This document shows, piece by piece, positions 26,740-34,684 of a stretch of 64,000 nt of DNA. The notes beneath the pieces were generated by a model. That model was not told where the DNA came from. It ran no database searches and worked only from the letters and a program-made list of their open reading frames with translations. Both the position numbers and the translations under genes were made by a program. The number at the start of each line of letters is the position of its first letter. Position 1 is the stretch's first letter. Source of the stretch: Parvularcula mediterranea (GTDB taxonomy: Bacteria; Pseudomonadota; Alphaproteobacteria; Caulobacterales; Parvularculaceae); contig NZ_JABFCX010000002.1 in the NCBI RefSeq assembly GCF_013085255.1, positions 1,540,501-1,604,500 on the forward strand. Reading direction: 5' to 3'.

Positions 26740-26880
26740 GTGCGCTGCCGCGCGCTTCTTTTGGGGATGGATCCTGGATCGGGGTCCAGGATGACGAGAA
26801 TTGCGAGGTGTGCTCTCCGTCCGTCATCCTGGACTTGATCCAGGATCCATCCCCAAAGGAATGCGCGCGCAGCGCTCCGA
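26740..26880. repeat. inverted pair of bipartite palindromic repeats
   Basis: Two copies of the element also found at 4651-4712, facing each other. The cores are tcctgga...tccagga at 26772-26791 and 26827-26845, flanked by ggggatggatcc at 26763-26774 and its complement at 26843-26854. The gcgcgc/agcgc boxes lie on the outer sides (about 26742-26756 and 26863-26875). The two arms differ by a few bases. The whole pair can fold into a long hairpin or act as two separate elements. Confidence 0.75.
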
Positions 26881-26883
26881 AAG

Positions 26884-26922
26884 CCCTCACCCTCGGTCCC
26901 TCTCCCCTGGGGAGAGGGAGGC
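26884..26922. repeat. ctctccc/gggagag palindromic repeat, copy 1
   Basis: Consists of ccctcaccctcgg, then ctctcccctggggagag, a perfect inner palindrome. Two related copies face each other between glyA and the DUF4440 gene (58264-58400), where the same ctcaccc or gggtgag box flanks the gggagag palindrome. This marks it as a dispersed family. Function unknown. Confidence 0.65.
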
Positions 26923-27043
26923 GGTACTTGCGCCGCTTTGCCCTTTTTCCGACGGTTCCGCGCGAAGGCGCCCGACCGGGCGTCCGGGCCGGTCAGGCCC
27001 GCCCCATCGGAGGCGCCACGCGCCGTGAGATAGAAAATCTTTC

Positions 27044-27117
27044 TAGGGGCAGAGGGACTCGAACCCCCAACCTAGCGGTTATGAGCCGCCAGCTCTAACC
27101 AATTGAGCTATGCCCCC
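27044..27117 (-). tRNA. tRNA with CAT anticodon (Ile2 or elongator Met)
   Basis: A 74-base cloverleaf on the minus strand. The acceptor stem starts GGGGGCA, the D-arm is AGCTCAATTGGTTAGAGCT, the anticodon loop is CTCATAA with anticodon at 27081-27083, and the T-loop is TTCGAGT. CCA is not encoded. A CAT anticodon can mean elongator Met, initiator Met or Ile2 (modified by TilS). The GCGG-CTCATAA-CCGCT arm and following GGTTG look closest to Ile2 as I remember it. There is no initiator-type 1-72 mismatch of the C-A kind; the first pair is G-U. Confidence 0.9.
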
Positions 27118-27256
27118 AGAAGGGCGGGAATCTTGGCTCCCGGCCTGCCGCTGTAGCAGAGCGTAACGGAACCTCAAGCGTATGCAGAGCCGTTGCTGGC
27201 GTTCGGTGCCGCGACGGTCTAATGGCGTCCCCAACTAGGAAAGAAGGAGACGCCCC

Positions 27257-28468
27257 ATGACTGAGGCCTTCATCTACGACGCGGTCAGAACGCCGCGCGG
27301 CAAGGGCAAGCCAGATGGCACCCTGCATGAAATCACCCCCGTCCAACTTGGAGCCCAGGTTCTCGCCGCACTGCGCGACCGGAACGAGCTCGACACCCGC
27401 TACGTCGATGACGTGGTGTTCGGATGTGTCTCGCCTGTCGGCGAGCAGGGTGCGGACATCGCACGGACTTCGGTCCTCCAGGCGGACTACGCCCAGACGA
27501 CGGCTGGTGTGCAGATCAACCGCTTCTGCGCCTCGGCGCTCGAAGCCACGAACATGGCCGCTGCGAAGGTCATGTCCGGCGAGGCCGATATGGCCATCGG
27601 CGGCGGTGTCGAGGCGATGAGCCGCGTGCCGATGGGCTCGGACGGCGGCGCCATGGTCTCTGACCCGGCGGTGACGTTTAAAAACTACATCGTCCCGCAA
27701 GGCATCTCGGCCGACATCATCGCGACCAAGTACGGCATCACCCGCGACGACGCCGACAAGTACGCCGTCGAGAGCCAGAAGCGCTCGGCCAAGAGCTGGG
27801 AAGAGGGCCGCTTTGCGAACTCTGTCGTTCCCGTCAAAGACGTGATCGGCATGGAGATCCTGAAGCACGACGAGAACATTCGTCCGCAGACGGACATGCA
27901 GTCGCTCGGCTCGCTGCCCCCGGCCTTCCTCGGCATGGGCGAGATGATGCCCGGCTTCAACAAGGTCGCGCTTCAGAAGTATCCTGAGCTCGAAAAGATC
28001 GAGCACATCCACACCGCGGGTAACTCCTCGGCCATCGTGGACGGCGCTGCCGGTATCCTCATCGGCAACGAAGAGATGGGCAAGAAGTTCGGCATGAAAC
28101 CCCGTGCACGGATCAAGGCGATGGCCTCGATCGGTTCGGAGCCGACCATCATGCTGACGGGCCCTGAGTTCGTGGCGAAGAAGGTCCTCGACCGTGCTGG
28201 CATGTCGAAGAATGACATCGACATCTGGGAGCTGAACGAAGCGTTCGCTTCGGTTGTCCTGCGCTTCATGCAGGCCCTCGACATCGACCACTCGGACATC
28301 AACGTCTGCGGCGGCGCGATTGCCATGGGTCACCCGCTGGGCGCGACCGGCGCGATGATCCTCGGCACGGTGCTCGACGAGCTTGAGCGCACCGGCAAGC
28401 AGACGGCTCTCGCCACGCTGTGCATCGGCGGCGGCATGGGCACGGCTACGATCATCGAGCGGGTCTGA
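27257..28468 (+). CDS. fadA: acetyl-CoA acyltransferase (thiolase)
   Basis: Thiolase of 403 residues: splits 3-ketoacyl-CoA in beta-oxidation, or condenses acetyl-CoA in reverse. Catalytic residues are Cys91 ([10 protein letters not shown]), His359 (GHPLGATGA) and Cys389 (LCIGGGMG). Three genes downstream on the same strand is a FadB-type multifunctional enzyme, so a role in fatty-acid oxidation is likelier than in polyhydroxybutyrate synthesis. A good ribosome site (aagaagga) precedes the ATG. It is followed 12 bases later by a small membrane-protein gene. Confidence 0.92.
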   Translation: MTEAFIYDAVRTPRGKGKPDGTLHEITPVQLGAQVLAALRDRNELDTRYVDDVVFGCVSPVGEQGADIARTSVLQADYAQTTAGVQINRFCASALEATNMAAAKVMSGEADMAIGGGVEAMSRVPMGSDGGAMVSDPAVTFKNYIVPQGISADIIATKYGITRDDADKYAVESQKRSAKSWEEGRFANSVVPVKDVIGMEILKHDENIRPQTDMQSLGSLPPAFLGMGEMMPGFNKVALQKYPELEKIEHIHTAGNSSAIVDGAAGILIGNEEMGKKFGMKPRARIKAMASIGSEPTIMLTGPEFVAKKVLDRAGMSKNDIDIWELNEAFASVVLRFMQALDIDHSDINVCGGAIAMGHPLGATGAMILGTVLDELERTGKQTALATLCIGGGMGTATIIERV

Positions 28469-28480
28469 GGCCCTTAAGGG

Positions 28481-28663
28481 ATGAGGTCTCCCATCCAGCA
28501 GAGCGGAAGAGTCCTCGGCCTCCTGGCCGGGCTCTGCATCGCGGTTCTCGTGTGTCTTGCCATTGGCTGGCCGCTCGAGCGTGCGGTGTTTGGCATCCCG
28601 TTGGGATTGCTGGCCGCCTGGATAGCGGGTTTCGTCATCCGTAAGCGGAGTAACGCGGAATGA
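28481..28663 (+). CDS. small two-TM membrane protein
   Basis: Family not recognised. The 60-residue product has two hydrophobic segments (about 10-29 and 34-53) and a basic C-terminus (VIRKRSNAE), giving a small hairpin-like inner-membrane protein. Support for it being real is positional: it starts 12 bases after the thiolase stop, and its TGA overlaps the ATG of the next gene (ATGA), typical of coupled translation. No function can be assigned. Confidence 0.6.
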   Translation: MRSPIQQSGRVLGLLAGLCIAVLVCLAIGWPLERAVFGIPLGLLAAWIAGFVIRKRSNAE

Positions 28664-29604
28664 AAGCTGTCTTGTTCGCCGCGGCAGCCACCCTTGCATT
28701 GGGCGCAGCCCATGCCGAGGACTGTGCTGCCAGTACGGACTACGCCATCGGTCTTCACGGTGGTGCGTATACGAATGGTGAGAACATCTCGCAGCAGCAA
28801 ATGACCTATATCCGCGAGCTTGCGGCGCAGGTCGGACGGCAACTTCGCGCGGGCGCTACGGCGGTCGATGCGGTGGAGCTGGCTGTCGGTGCGATGGAGG
28901 AAAGCGGGCTCTACAATGCCGGTCGTGCCTCGATCACCAACCAGGAAGGCTATGTCGAGAACGATGCGTCCATCATGGACGGGTCGAACCTCAACGCCGG
29001 ATCGGTTGGCTCACTGATCAATACGCGCTCACCGGTCCACGCCGCCCGGCTCGTGATGGAGAAATCCCGTCACGTGATGGTCGTCGGGGACAGGGGCGAG
29101 GCCTATGTCCGCGAATTGGGTGCCGATGAGGCGCCCAAGGGCTGGTTCCTGAAGTCCGGTTCCGAGAAGGACGAGCACGGAACGGTTGGCGCCGTGGCGC
29201 TCGACCGCTGCGGCAACCTTGCTGCGGCCACCTCGACGGGCGGTTACGATGCCAAGGTGCCTGGGCGCCTCGGTGATGTGCCGGTCATCGGGGCAGGGAC
29301 CTATGCGGACAATCAGGGCGCTGCGATCTCCGCCACGGGTCACGGCGAGTGGTTCATCCGCCACGCCGCCGCGCACTCCATCTCACTCCTCGTCGAGGGC
29401 GGCCTCGGCGTGCAGGAAGCCTCAGAAGTCGTCCTTGAACGGATGGCCGAAAAACGCGGCCTCGGTGCCGTCATCACGCTGGACACGGAAGGCAACTTCG
29501 CCGCTCCGCACTCAACGCGCGGCGTGATCCACGCCTTCGCCAGTGACGACACCGACGCCTATTCCAAGAAAACCAGCGCAGAGCCCCTTGGTCGCGCGAA
29601 CTGA
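28660..29604 (+). CDS. exported isoaspartyl peptidase / L-asparaginase (Ntn, T2)
   Basis: Ntn hydrolase of the plant-type asparaginase family: a precursor cleaves itself before a Thr nucleophile, then hydrolyses isoaspartyl dipeptides or asparagine. The 314 residues have a signal peptide (cleaved about 19, AHA-ED), the N-terminal IGLHGGAY segment, and the autocleavage site EHG-Thr175 (TVGAVALD). Later come ATSTGG, GTYAD and SATGHGE, lining the active site. The signal peptide points to the periplasm. It is placed between thiolase and fadB, an unusual position with no obvious metabolic link. Confidence 0.88.
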   Translation: MKAVLFAAAATLALGAAHAEDCAASTDYAIGLHGGAYTNGENISQQQMTYIRELAAQVGRQLRAGATAVDAVELAVGAMEESGLYNAGRASITNQEGYVENDASIMDGSNLNAGSVGSLINTRSPVHAARLVMEKSRHVMVVGDRGEAYVRELGADEAPKGWFLKSGSEKDEHGTVGAVALDRCGNLAAATSTGGYDAKVPGRLGDVPVIGAGTYADNQGAAISATGHGEWFIRHAAAHSISLLVEGGLGVQEASEVVLERMAEKRGLGAVITLDTEGNFAAPHSTRGVIHAFASDDTDAYSKKTSAEPLGRAN

Positions 29605-29621
29605 AACACGGGAGTAACCCC

Positions 29622-31811
29622 ATGAGCTACGACAGCTTCAAAATCGAAACGGATGCCGATGGCATCGTCACCATGACCATCGACCTGCCGGGCAAGTCGA
29701 TGAACGTCTGGGACCAGAACCTCATCGCGGACTTTGAGAAGTTCGTGGACGAATTTCTCGGCAATGACGACATGAAGGGCCTGGTCATCACGTCGGGCAA
29801 AGAGAGCGGCTTCCTTGCAGGAGCCGACCTCACCATGCTTGGTGCGATGCCAGAGGACGCGACGCCCCAGCAGATGTTCGAGGCGAACTACGGCCTCCAG
29901 CAGGCTCTCAGGAAGCTCGAGACAGGTGGTCAGCCTGCGAAGCTTCTCCAGAAGGGTCAGGCGCATGCCAAGCCGGTTGCGGCTGCGGTCAACGGCCTGG
30001 CGCTCGGCGGCGGTATGGAGCTGGCGCTGGCTGCGCACTACCGCGTGGCCTCCGATGCCAAGGGTGTCCAGTTCGGCCAGCCCGAAGTGCAGGTCGGCCT
30101 GATCCCGGGCGCAGGCGGCACCCAGCGCACCATGCGCCTCGCAGGTGTCCAGAACGCCATGCAGATCTGTACCCAAGGCAAGCCGATGAAGGCTGACGCC
30201 GCCAAGGCGATGGGCATTGTCGACGAGATCGCTCCGCATGCTGAGATCGTTGCCAAGGCTAAGGAGTGGGTGAAAGCCAACCCGAAAGCCGTTGCTCGCT
30301 GGGACGCCAAGGGCTTCAAGATCCCGGGCGGCGCAGGCGCCATGGACCCGCGGGTCGTGCCGATCTTCGCCGGTTCCTCGGCGATGGCCCAGGGCCAGAC
30401 CAACCACAACTATCCGGCGGTCGAGCGTATCCTGTCCTCCATCTATGAAGGCTCGATCGTTCCGATCGATGTCGGCCTCCGCATCGAGAGCAAGTACTTC
30501 GTCCAGTGCTTGATGGAGCCGCAGGCGAAGAACATGATCCGTACGCTGTTCGTCAACAAGGGCGCAGCGGAGAAGGGTGCGGCACGGCCCGAAGGTGTCG
30601 AGAAGCAGAAGATCAAGACCCTCGGCGTTCTCGGCGCTGGCATGATGGGCGCAGGCATCGCCTACGTCTCGGCCAAGGTCGGCATGAAGGTCGTCCTTCT
30701 CGACCGCGACATGGAGTCTGCGGAGAAGGGCAAGGGCTACTCGGTCAAGCTGAACGAGAAGGGCATCTCGCGCGGCAAGCTCTCGAAAGAGAAGTCCGAC
30801 GCGATGCTCGACCTCATCACGCCTACGGACAATGTCGAGGACCTCAAGGATGTCGACCTGATCATCGAAGCGGTCTTCGAGGATCCTGCGGTGAAGAAAG
30901 ACATCACCGAGCGTGTCGAAGCGGTCATCCGCAAGGACGTCATCTTCGCTTCGAACACGTCGACCATTCCGATCGGCAACCTTGCGAAGAACTTCACGCG
31001 CCGTGAGGACTTCATCGGCATCCACTTCTTCTCGCCGGTCGACAAGATGCCGCTCGTCGAGATCATCACGCCGGAAGGCTGTGGCGACAAGGCGCTGGCA
31101 ACGGCCCTCGACTATGTCCAGGCCATCAAGAAGACGCCGATCGTTGTCTCTGACACGCGCGGTTTCTACTGCAACTCGGTCGTTGTTCCGTACCTCAACG
31201 AAGCAGCCCTGATGGTGAAGGAAGGGATCAACCCGGCCCTCATCGACAATTGCGCCGTCCATATGGGCATGCCGGTTGGCCCGCTCGCCCTAATGGACGA
31301 GACGAGCCAGGAGCTTGGCTGGCGGATTGCTCAGTCCACGATGAAAGAGATGGGCGACGACTATCAGCCCAACGGCGTCGAGGACCTCCTGAAGCTTTTC
31401 GTCGAAGACCTTGGCCGCAAGGGCAAGAAGGTCGGCAAGGGCTTCTACGAGTACCCCGAAGGCGGCAAGAAGCACCTCTGGCAGGGCATGTCCGAGCACT
31501 TCCCGCTCGCTGACGATCAGCCTACGGCCGATGAAGTCAAGGAACGTCTCCTCTACGTGCAGCTCGTCGCTGCGGCGAACATGTATGCTCAGGACGTCGT
31601 CCATGATCCGCAGTCGGCCGACCTCGGCGCGATCTTCGGCTGGGGCTTCGCTCCGTGGACGGGTGGCCCGATGAGCCACATCGACACGATCGGCCTTGAA
31701 GAGTTCGTCCGTACCGCCGAGCGTCTCGCCCAGAAGCACGGCTCGAAATTCTCGCCGCCGGCGAAGTTCCGCGATATGGCGGAGAAGAACCAGAAGCTCT
31801 ACGCGGCCTGA
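29622..31811 (+). CDS. fadB: multifunctional enoyl-CoA hydratase / 3-hydroxyacyl-CoA dehydrogenase
   Basis: Two steps of beta-oxidation in one 729-residue chain. The N-terminal crotonase domain (about 1-190) has FLAGADLTML, NGLALGGGMELALA and GLIPGAGGTQR. The NAD-binding domain starts near residue 330 with LGVLGAGMMGAGIAYV, then ASNTSTIPI and HFFSPVDKMPLVEI. The C-terminal dehydrogenase domain follows. Length and order match FadB/FadJ. A thiolase is encoded three genes upstream. A strong terminator follows, so this gene ends the operon. Confidence 0.94.
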   Translation: MSYDSFKIETDADGIVTMTIDLPGKSMNVWDQNLIADFEKFVDEFLGNDDMKGLVITSGKESGFLAGADLTMLGAMPEDATPQQMFEANYGLQQALRKLETGGQPAKLLQKGQAHAKPVAAAVNGLALGGGMELALAAHYRVASDAKGVQFGQPEVQVGLIPGAGGTQRTMRLAGVQNAMQICTQGKPMKADAAKAMGIVDEIAPHAEIVAKAKEWVKANPKAVARWDAKGFKIPGGAGAMDPRVVPIFAGSSAMAQGQTNHNYPAVERILSSIYEGSIVPIDVGLRIESKYFVQCLMEPQAKNMIRTLFVNKGAAEKGAARPEGVEKQKIKTLGVLGAGMMGAGIAYVSAKVGMKVVLLDRDMESAEKGKGYSVKLNEKGISRGKLSKEKSDAMLDLITPTDNVEDLKDVDLIIEAVFEDPAVKKDITERVEAVIRKDVIFASNTSTIPIGNLAKNFTRREDFIGIHFFSPVDKMPLVEIITPEGCGDKALATALDYVQAIKKTPIVVSDTRGFYCNSVVVPYLNEAALMVKEGINPALIDNCAVHMGMPVGPLALMDETSQELGWRIAQSTMKEMGDDYQPNGVEDLLKLFVEDLGRKGKKVGKGFYEYPEGGKKHLWQGMSEHFPLADDQPTADEVKERLLYVQLVAAANMYAQDVVHDPQSADLGAIFGWGFAPWTGGPMSHIDTIGLEEFVRTAERLAQKHGSKFSPPAKFRDMAEKNQKLYAA

Positions 31812-31836
31812 GGCTAGCTAGATGTTTTGAAGATCA

Positions 31837-31868
31837 GGGCCCGGAGGATTTCCTCCGGGCCCTTTTTT
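31837..31868 (+). terminator. intrinsic terminator after fadB
   Basis: Perfect 12-base stem (gggcccggagga 31837-31848, tcctccgggccc 31851-31862) with a two-base gap between arms and six T after it. It begins 25 bases past the fadB stop. Ends the thiolase-fadB transcript. Confidence 0.95.
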
Positions 31869-31890
31869 GTGGGGGAAGAGGAGAGGGCCC

Positions 31891-32244
31891 ATGGCGACGG
31901 TGCAGGAGTACTTCGACAAGCAGGAGGGGGAGGTGCAGTCGATTGCTCTCGCGCTTCGTGCAGTGCTCGATGAGATGATCCCTGATGCAGAGGTGAAGTT
32001 GGCCTGGGGGTTTCCGTGCTGGCTGCGCGGAAAGTACCGCGTCGCGTCGATCATTGCGCATACGGACCGGTGCAATCTCCAACTCTGGCAGGGCTCTGCT
32101 CTCGCCGACCAGTTTCCCGAACGGATCGAGGGGACGGGCAAGGACCTGCGCCACGTCAAGGTGCGCAAGATCGGCGAGGTCGATGAGGGCCTTCGCGCGA
32201 TCATGGATGCGGCGCTGGCGCTCGATCCGAAAGCCATCCGTTAG
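31891..32244 (+). CDS. DUF1801 family protein, copy 1
   Basis: A 117-residue cytosolic protein of the DUF1801 family (function not established). Visible family parts are the helix EYFDKQEGEVQSIALALRAV, EVKLAWGFPCW, and the CNLQLWQGSALAD...EGTGKDLRHVKV block. Start: ATG at 31891 with gaggagag upstream; the frame is open eight codons earlier. A second, diverged member lies at 33498-33896 beyond the AraC gene, sharing the CNL..W.GS.L........GTG pattern. A hairpin follows it. Confidence 0.8.
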   Translation: MATVQEYFDKQEGEVQSIALALRAVLDEMIPDAEVKLAWGFPCWLRGKYRVASIIAHTDRCNLQLWQGSALADQFPERIEGTGKDLRHVKVRKIGEVDEGLRAIMDAALALDPKAIR

Positions 32245-32258
32245 CGGATAAAGAGGAG

Positions 32259-32290
32259 AGCGCTCGCCTTCCCCCTCGAAGGCGAGCGCT
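32259..32290. terminator. hairpin after DUF1801 copy 1
   Basis: Perfect 12-base stem (agcgctcgcctt 32259-32270, aaggcgagcgct 32279-32290) with an 8-base loop; the T-run is weak (tt). It starts 14 bases after the DUF1801 stop and can work in both directions. Confidence 0.7.
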
Positions 32291-32625
32291 TCCTTGATGG
32301 AGCGCCGTGGGCTGGCACTCCAGAGCAGCCGGCGTTTCAGGCGCAGATCCTCATCTGCAGCCCGAGTCTTCATCGCCAGCAGCGTCTCTTCCCGCCAATT
32401 GCCGAAAAGCCAGGAAGAGAAGAGCTCTTCCCCAGCTGCGCGAGCACTGGCGAGAGACAAGCCAAATGGCAGGCTCCGAAGACCTCGATCTCCAGTCGCC
32501 AACACGTTTGGAAGCCCTGTTGCTTGTTGTTTCTACGCCTTATTCAGCTGCGGCGAATTGTATAGAATCGACATCTCTGTCATTCTTGACAGCAAAGAGT
32601 TCCAACCCAAGGGACCCCTCAAAGC
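32291..32625. other. 335-base gap without a convincing gene
   Basis: Contains partial open frames on both strands, none with a recognisable domain or good ribosome site. The last 120 bases before the araC start are richer in A/T than the surroundings and contain a ttgaca hexamer at 32586-32591, but I see no matching -10 box. The araC promoter probably lies here. Confidence 0.45.
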
Positions 32626-33468
32626 GTGCAGTTCGAGTATTTCACACCTGCCAGCGAACTTCAGGAGGCGATTGGTAGCTACTACCAGGTCTCCTTCTCC
32701 GCGCCTTTCGAAGACCGGATGCGGGCGGAAATCGCTAATGTCCGCTTTGTCCTTGAAGGCGCTGTGCGCTCTGACCTGATGGGTAAGTGGCGGGAGTTCA
32801 AAGCGCCGTTCGCTCTGCTCTGCGGGCCGACATTCAGGTCCAGCCGTATTGAGTTTGATCCGGGTACAGTTGTTTTCGGCGCAGCGGTCACGCCGCTTGG
32901 CTGGGCGCAAATGGCGCCGTCCTCCGCACACCATTTCGCTGACCAGTTCGTGGACCTCAGGAACACGATGGAGGAGCGGTTCCGCCCGCTGATCGACGAA
33001 ATCTTCGCAGCGAAGACGACGGAGGAACGCCTCTCCAAGGTCGACGGCTTCTTCGCGGCTGCCCGCAGGACGTCAGCGCGGATCGACCGGGTGTTCCTCG
33101 ACCAGATCACCGAGTGGATCACCCAGCCGGGTCCGATGGAGCTGGAGGACCTGCTTGAGACATCTGGACGGTCCCAGCGTCAGCTTGAGAGGCTTTGCAA
33201 AGCCTATTTCGGCGGGTCGCCGAAGAAGCTGCACCGCAAGTTCAGGGCCCTTCACGCTGCGAACGCCTTTGCCTGGGACGAGCATCAGGACTGGCGCGAT
33301 GTGGCCTCGACGACCTACTACGATCAGGCCCATTTCATTCGTGAGTTCAAGACCTTCAACGGCAGGACCCCGACCGAGTTCATCAACGGTCCGCACTTTC
33401 TTGTGCGCGTGACGCTCGACCAGCGCAGGCAGATCGACCATCCTTCCCCCTATAGCCTGATCGGGTGA
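32626..33468 (+). CDS. AraC-family transcriptional regulator
   Basis: A 280-residue regulator with an N-terminal sensing domain (about 1-150; begins EYFTPASELQEAIGSYYQ). The C-terminal AraC double helix-turn-helix includes LEDLLETSGRSQRQLERLCKA and FGGSPKKLHRKFRALHA, then WRDVASTTYYDQAHFIREFKTFNGRTPTEF. The last part matches the conserved second helix-turn-helix (DQAHFIREFK). GTG start at 32626. It is followed by and overlaps a DUF1801 gene, with another DUF1801 gene before it. Inducer and targets are not predictable. Confidence 0.88.
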   Translation: MQFEYFTPASELQEAIGSYYQVSFSAPFEDRMRAEIANVRFVLEGAVRSDLMGKWREFKAPFALLCGPTFRSSRIEFDPGTVVFGAAVTPLGWAQMAPSSAHHFADQFVDLRNTMEERFRPLIDEIFAAKTTEERLSKVDGFFAAARRTSARIDRVFLDQITEWITQPGPMELEDLLETSGRSQRQLERLCKAYFGGSPKKLHRKFRALHAANAFAWDEHQDWRDVASTTYYDQAHFIREFKTFNGRTPTEFINGPHFLVRVTLDQRRQIDHPSPYSLIG

Positions 33469-33497
33469 TCCGGCACGTCGTTTGCAGCGGTCTCCGC

Positions 33498-33896
33498 ATG
33501 ATGAACAACGCAGAAACCATGTTGGACCTCCTCGAAGGCCGTGCGCGCGAGATCGCTGATACCGTGCGCCGGGAAGTCGAGGCCTGTGCCCCTTATGCAG
33601 AGTTTGGCCTGGCGCTGGGTGTGCCGACGTGGTCGCTCTTCGACAGGGTCGTCTCGCTCATTCCCTTCGAGCGGAAGTGCAACCTGCACTTCTGGCGCGG
33701 CAGTGACCTCGATGCGATGCTGCCGGGAAGGCTGCGGGGGACAGGCGCCGGGGCGATCCGGTTCATCGAGTTGCGGTCGCTCCTCGACGTCGATGCAGAG
33801 GTGAAGCTCCTCCTCCGCGAGGCCTTCCAGCTGCAGATCGCGCACCTGGCCGAGGCGGAAGCGGGCCTTGAAGGCAAGGTAGCTTTGTCGCGATGA
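33498..33896 (+). CDS. DUF1801 family protein, copy 2
   Basis: A 132-residue relative of the DUF1801 protein at 31891-32244. Shared parts are an N-terminal helix, EFGLALGVPTWSLFD, and CNLHFWRGSDLDAMLPGRLRGTGA. The first Met of the frame (33465) lies inside the araC gene by four bases; the tandem Met at 33498 and 33501 looks more natural. It is therefore the downstream partner of the AraC regulator and may share its transcript. Cytosolic; function unknown. Confidence 0.7.
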   Translation: MMNNAETMLDLLEGRAREIADTVRREVEACAPYAEFGLALGVPTWSLFDRVVSLIPFERKCNLHFWRGSDLDAMLPGRLRGTGAGAIRFIELRSLLDVDAEVKLLLREAFQLQIAHLAEAEAGLEGKVALSR

Positions 33897-33974
33897 GCGG
33901 CAGTTCCTGATTGCCGACAGGGCGTTTCGACCCAAAGTTCCTATCCGTCATTCGACGCGAGAAGGAACTCGACG

Positions 33975-34574
33975 ATGAAACTCTTCGCCACGGCAGCCCT
34001 TGCCGCTCTCAGCCTTTCCACCGCAGCCGTCGCGCAGGATGTGCCCAGCGGGACCTATCAGCTCGACCCGACCCATACGACGGTGATCTGGGGCGTCAGC
34101 CATGCTGGCTTCTCCCTTTACCGCGGCTCGTTTGAAGAGGTCGGCGGGGCGATTGAATGGAACGCCGACCGCCCGGCACGCTCCTCCATGATGGTGACGA
34201 TCGGTGCGGACAGCGTCGATGTGCCAGCAGCGGTCAGCCACGCGGGCAATGATACCTTCGCAGAAGACATCGCGAAGAACGCCCTCGGCTCTGAAACCCA
34301 GCCCGAGATCACGTTCAAGACGACCAAGCTGAAGAAGACCGGCGACAAGACCGGCGTCGTCACGGGCGACCTGAGCTTCAACGGCAAGACCGGTGAGATC
34401 ACCATGGATGTCGAGCTTGTCGGCTCCGGCGATTTCATGGGCACGCCAAAGCTTGGCTTCTCCGGCAAGACCACGATCGACCGGACGAAATGGGGCTCTG
34501 ACGCCTGGACCCAGTTCGGCATCGGCACCGATGTGACGATCGAGATCAACGCTGAGTTCGCGAAGACTGAGTAG
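33975..34574 (+). CDS. YceI-family periplasmic protein
   Basis: Lipocalin-like protein of the YceI family, whose members bind isoprenoid or other lipids in the periplasm. The 199-residue product has a signal peptide (cleaved after AVA-QD) and the family start TYQLDPTHTTVIWGVSHAGFS. It continues with ETQPEITFKTTKL, GDLSFNGKTGEITMDVEL and FSGKTTIDRTKWG. Length is normal. A clear Shine-Dalgarno (gagaagga) lies before the ATG, and an intrinsic terminator follows 31 bases after the stop. Confidence 0.92.
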   Translation: MKLFATAALAALSLSTAAVAQDVPSGTYQLDPTHTTVIWGVSHAGFSLYRGSFEEVGGAIEWNADRPARSSMMVTIGADSVDVPAAVSHAGNDTFAEDIAKNALGSETQPEITFKTTKLKKTGDKTGVVTGDLSFNGKTGEITMDVELVGSGDFMGTPKLGFSGKTTIDRTKWGSDAWTQFGIGTDVTIEINAEFAKTE

Positions 34575-34605
34575 TCGTTCGCGATCACTTTGGCGCAGTA
34601 CAGTG

Positions 34606-34639
34606 AAGGCGGTGAAGCTTCTTGCTTCGCCGCCTTTTT
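34606..34639 (+). terminator. intrinsic terminator after the YceI gene
   Basis: 13-base stem (aaggcggtgaagc 34606-34618, gcttcgccgcctt 34624-34636) with one G-T pair, 5-base loop ttctt and five T following. It ends the single-gene yceI transcript. Confidence 0.92.
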
Positions 34640-34684
34640 CGCGCGAGGCTCGTGAGTCTAGGGTTAAGGATTCCGGGGCTTCAC

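Larger units (their letters stand above)
26282..27043. other. 762-base non-coding gap containing dispersed repeats
   Basis: Open frames here are short and overlap palindromic repeats, with biased Arg/Pro/Gly content. I see no convincing gene. Contents are the upstream region of the VPLPA-CTERM gene (26282-26400), an unremarkable gc-rich stretch to about 26735, the inverted pair of bipartite repeats (26740-26880) and one copy of the ctctccc repeat (26884-26922). The stretch ends at the tRNA gene. Confidence 0.6.

Noticed and set aside
29559-31262. A 567-residue minus-strand open frame
   Set aside because: Antisense to fadB, which has clear catalytic motifs; the minus frame has none.
31834-32505. 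A 223-residue minus-strand frame across DUF1801 copy 1 and the following gap
   Set aside because: Runs through a terminator hairpin and the antisense of a recognised gene. The upstream third looks slightly protein-like (LFSSWLFGNWREETLLAM) but matches nothing I know.
32294-32779. 161-residue plus-strand frame before the AraC gene
   Set aside because: Ser/Arg-rich, overlaps the AraC start in another frame and has no domain.
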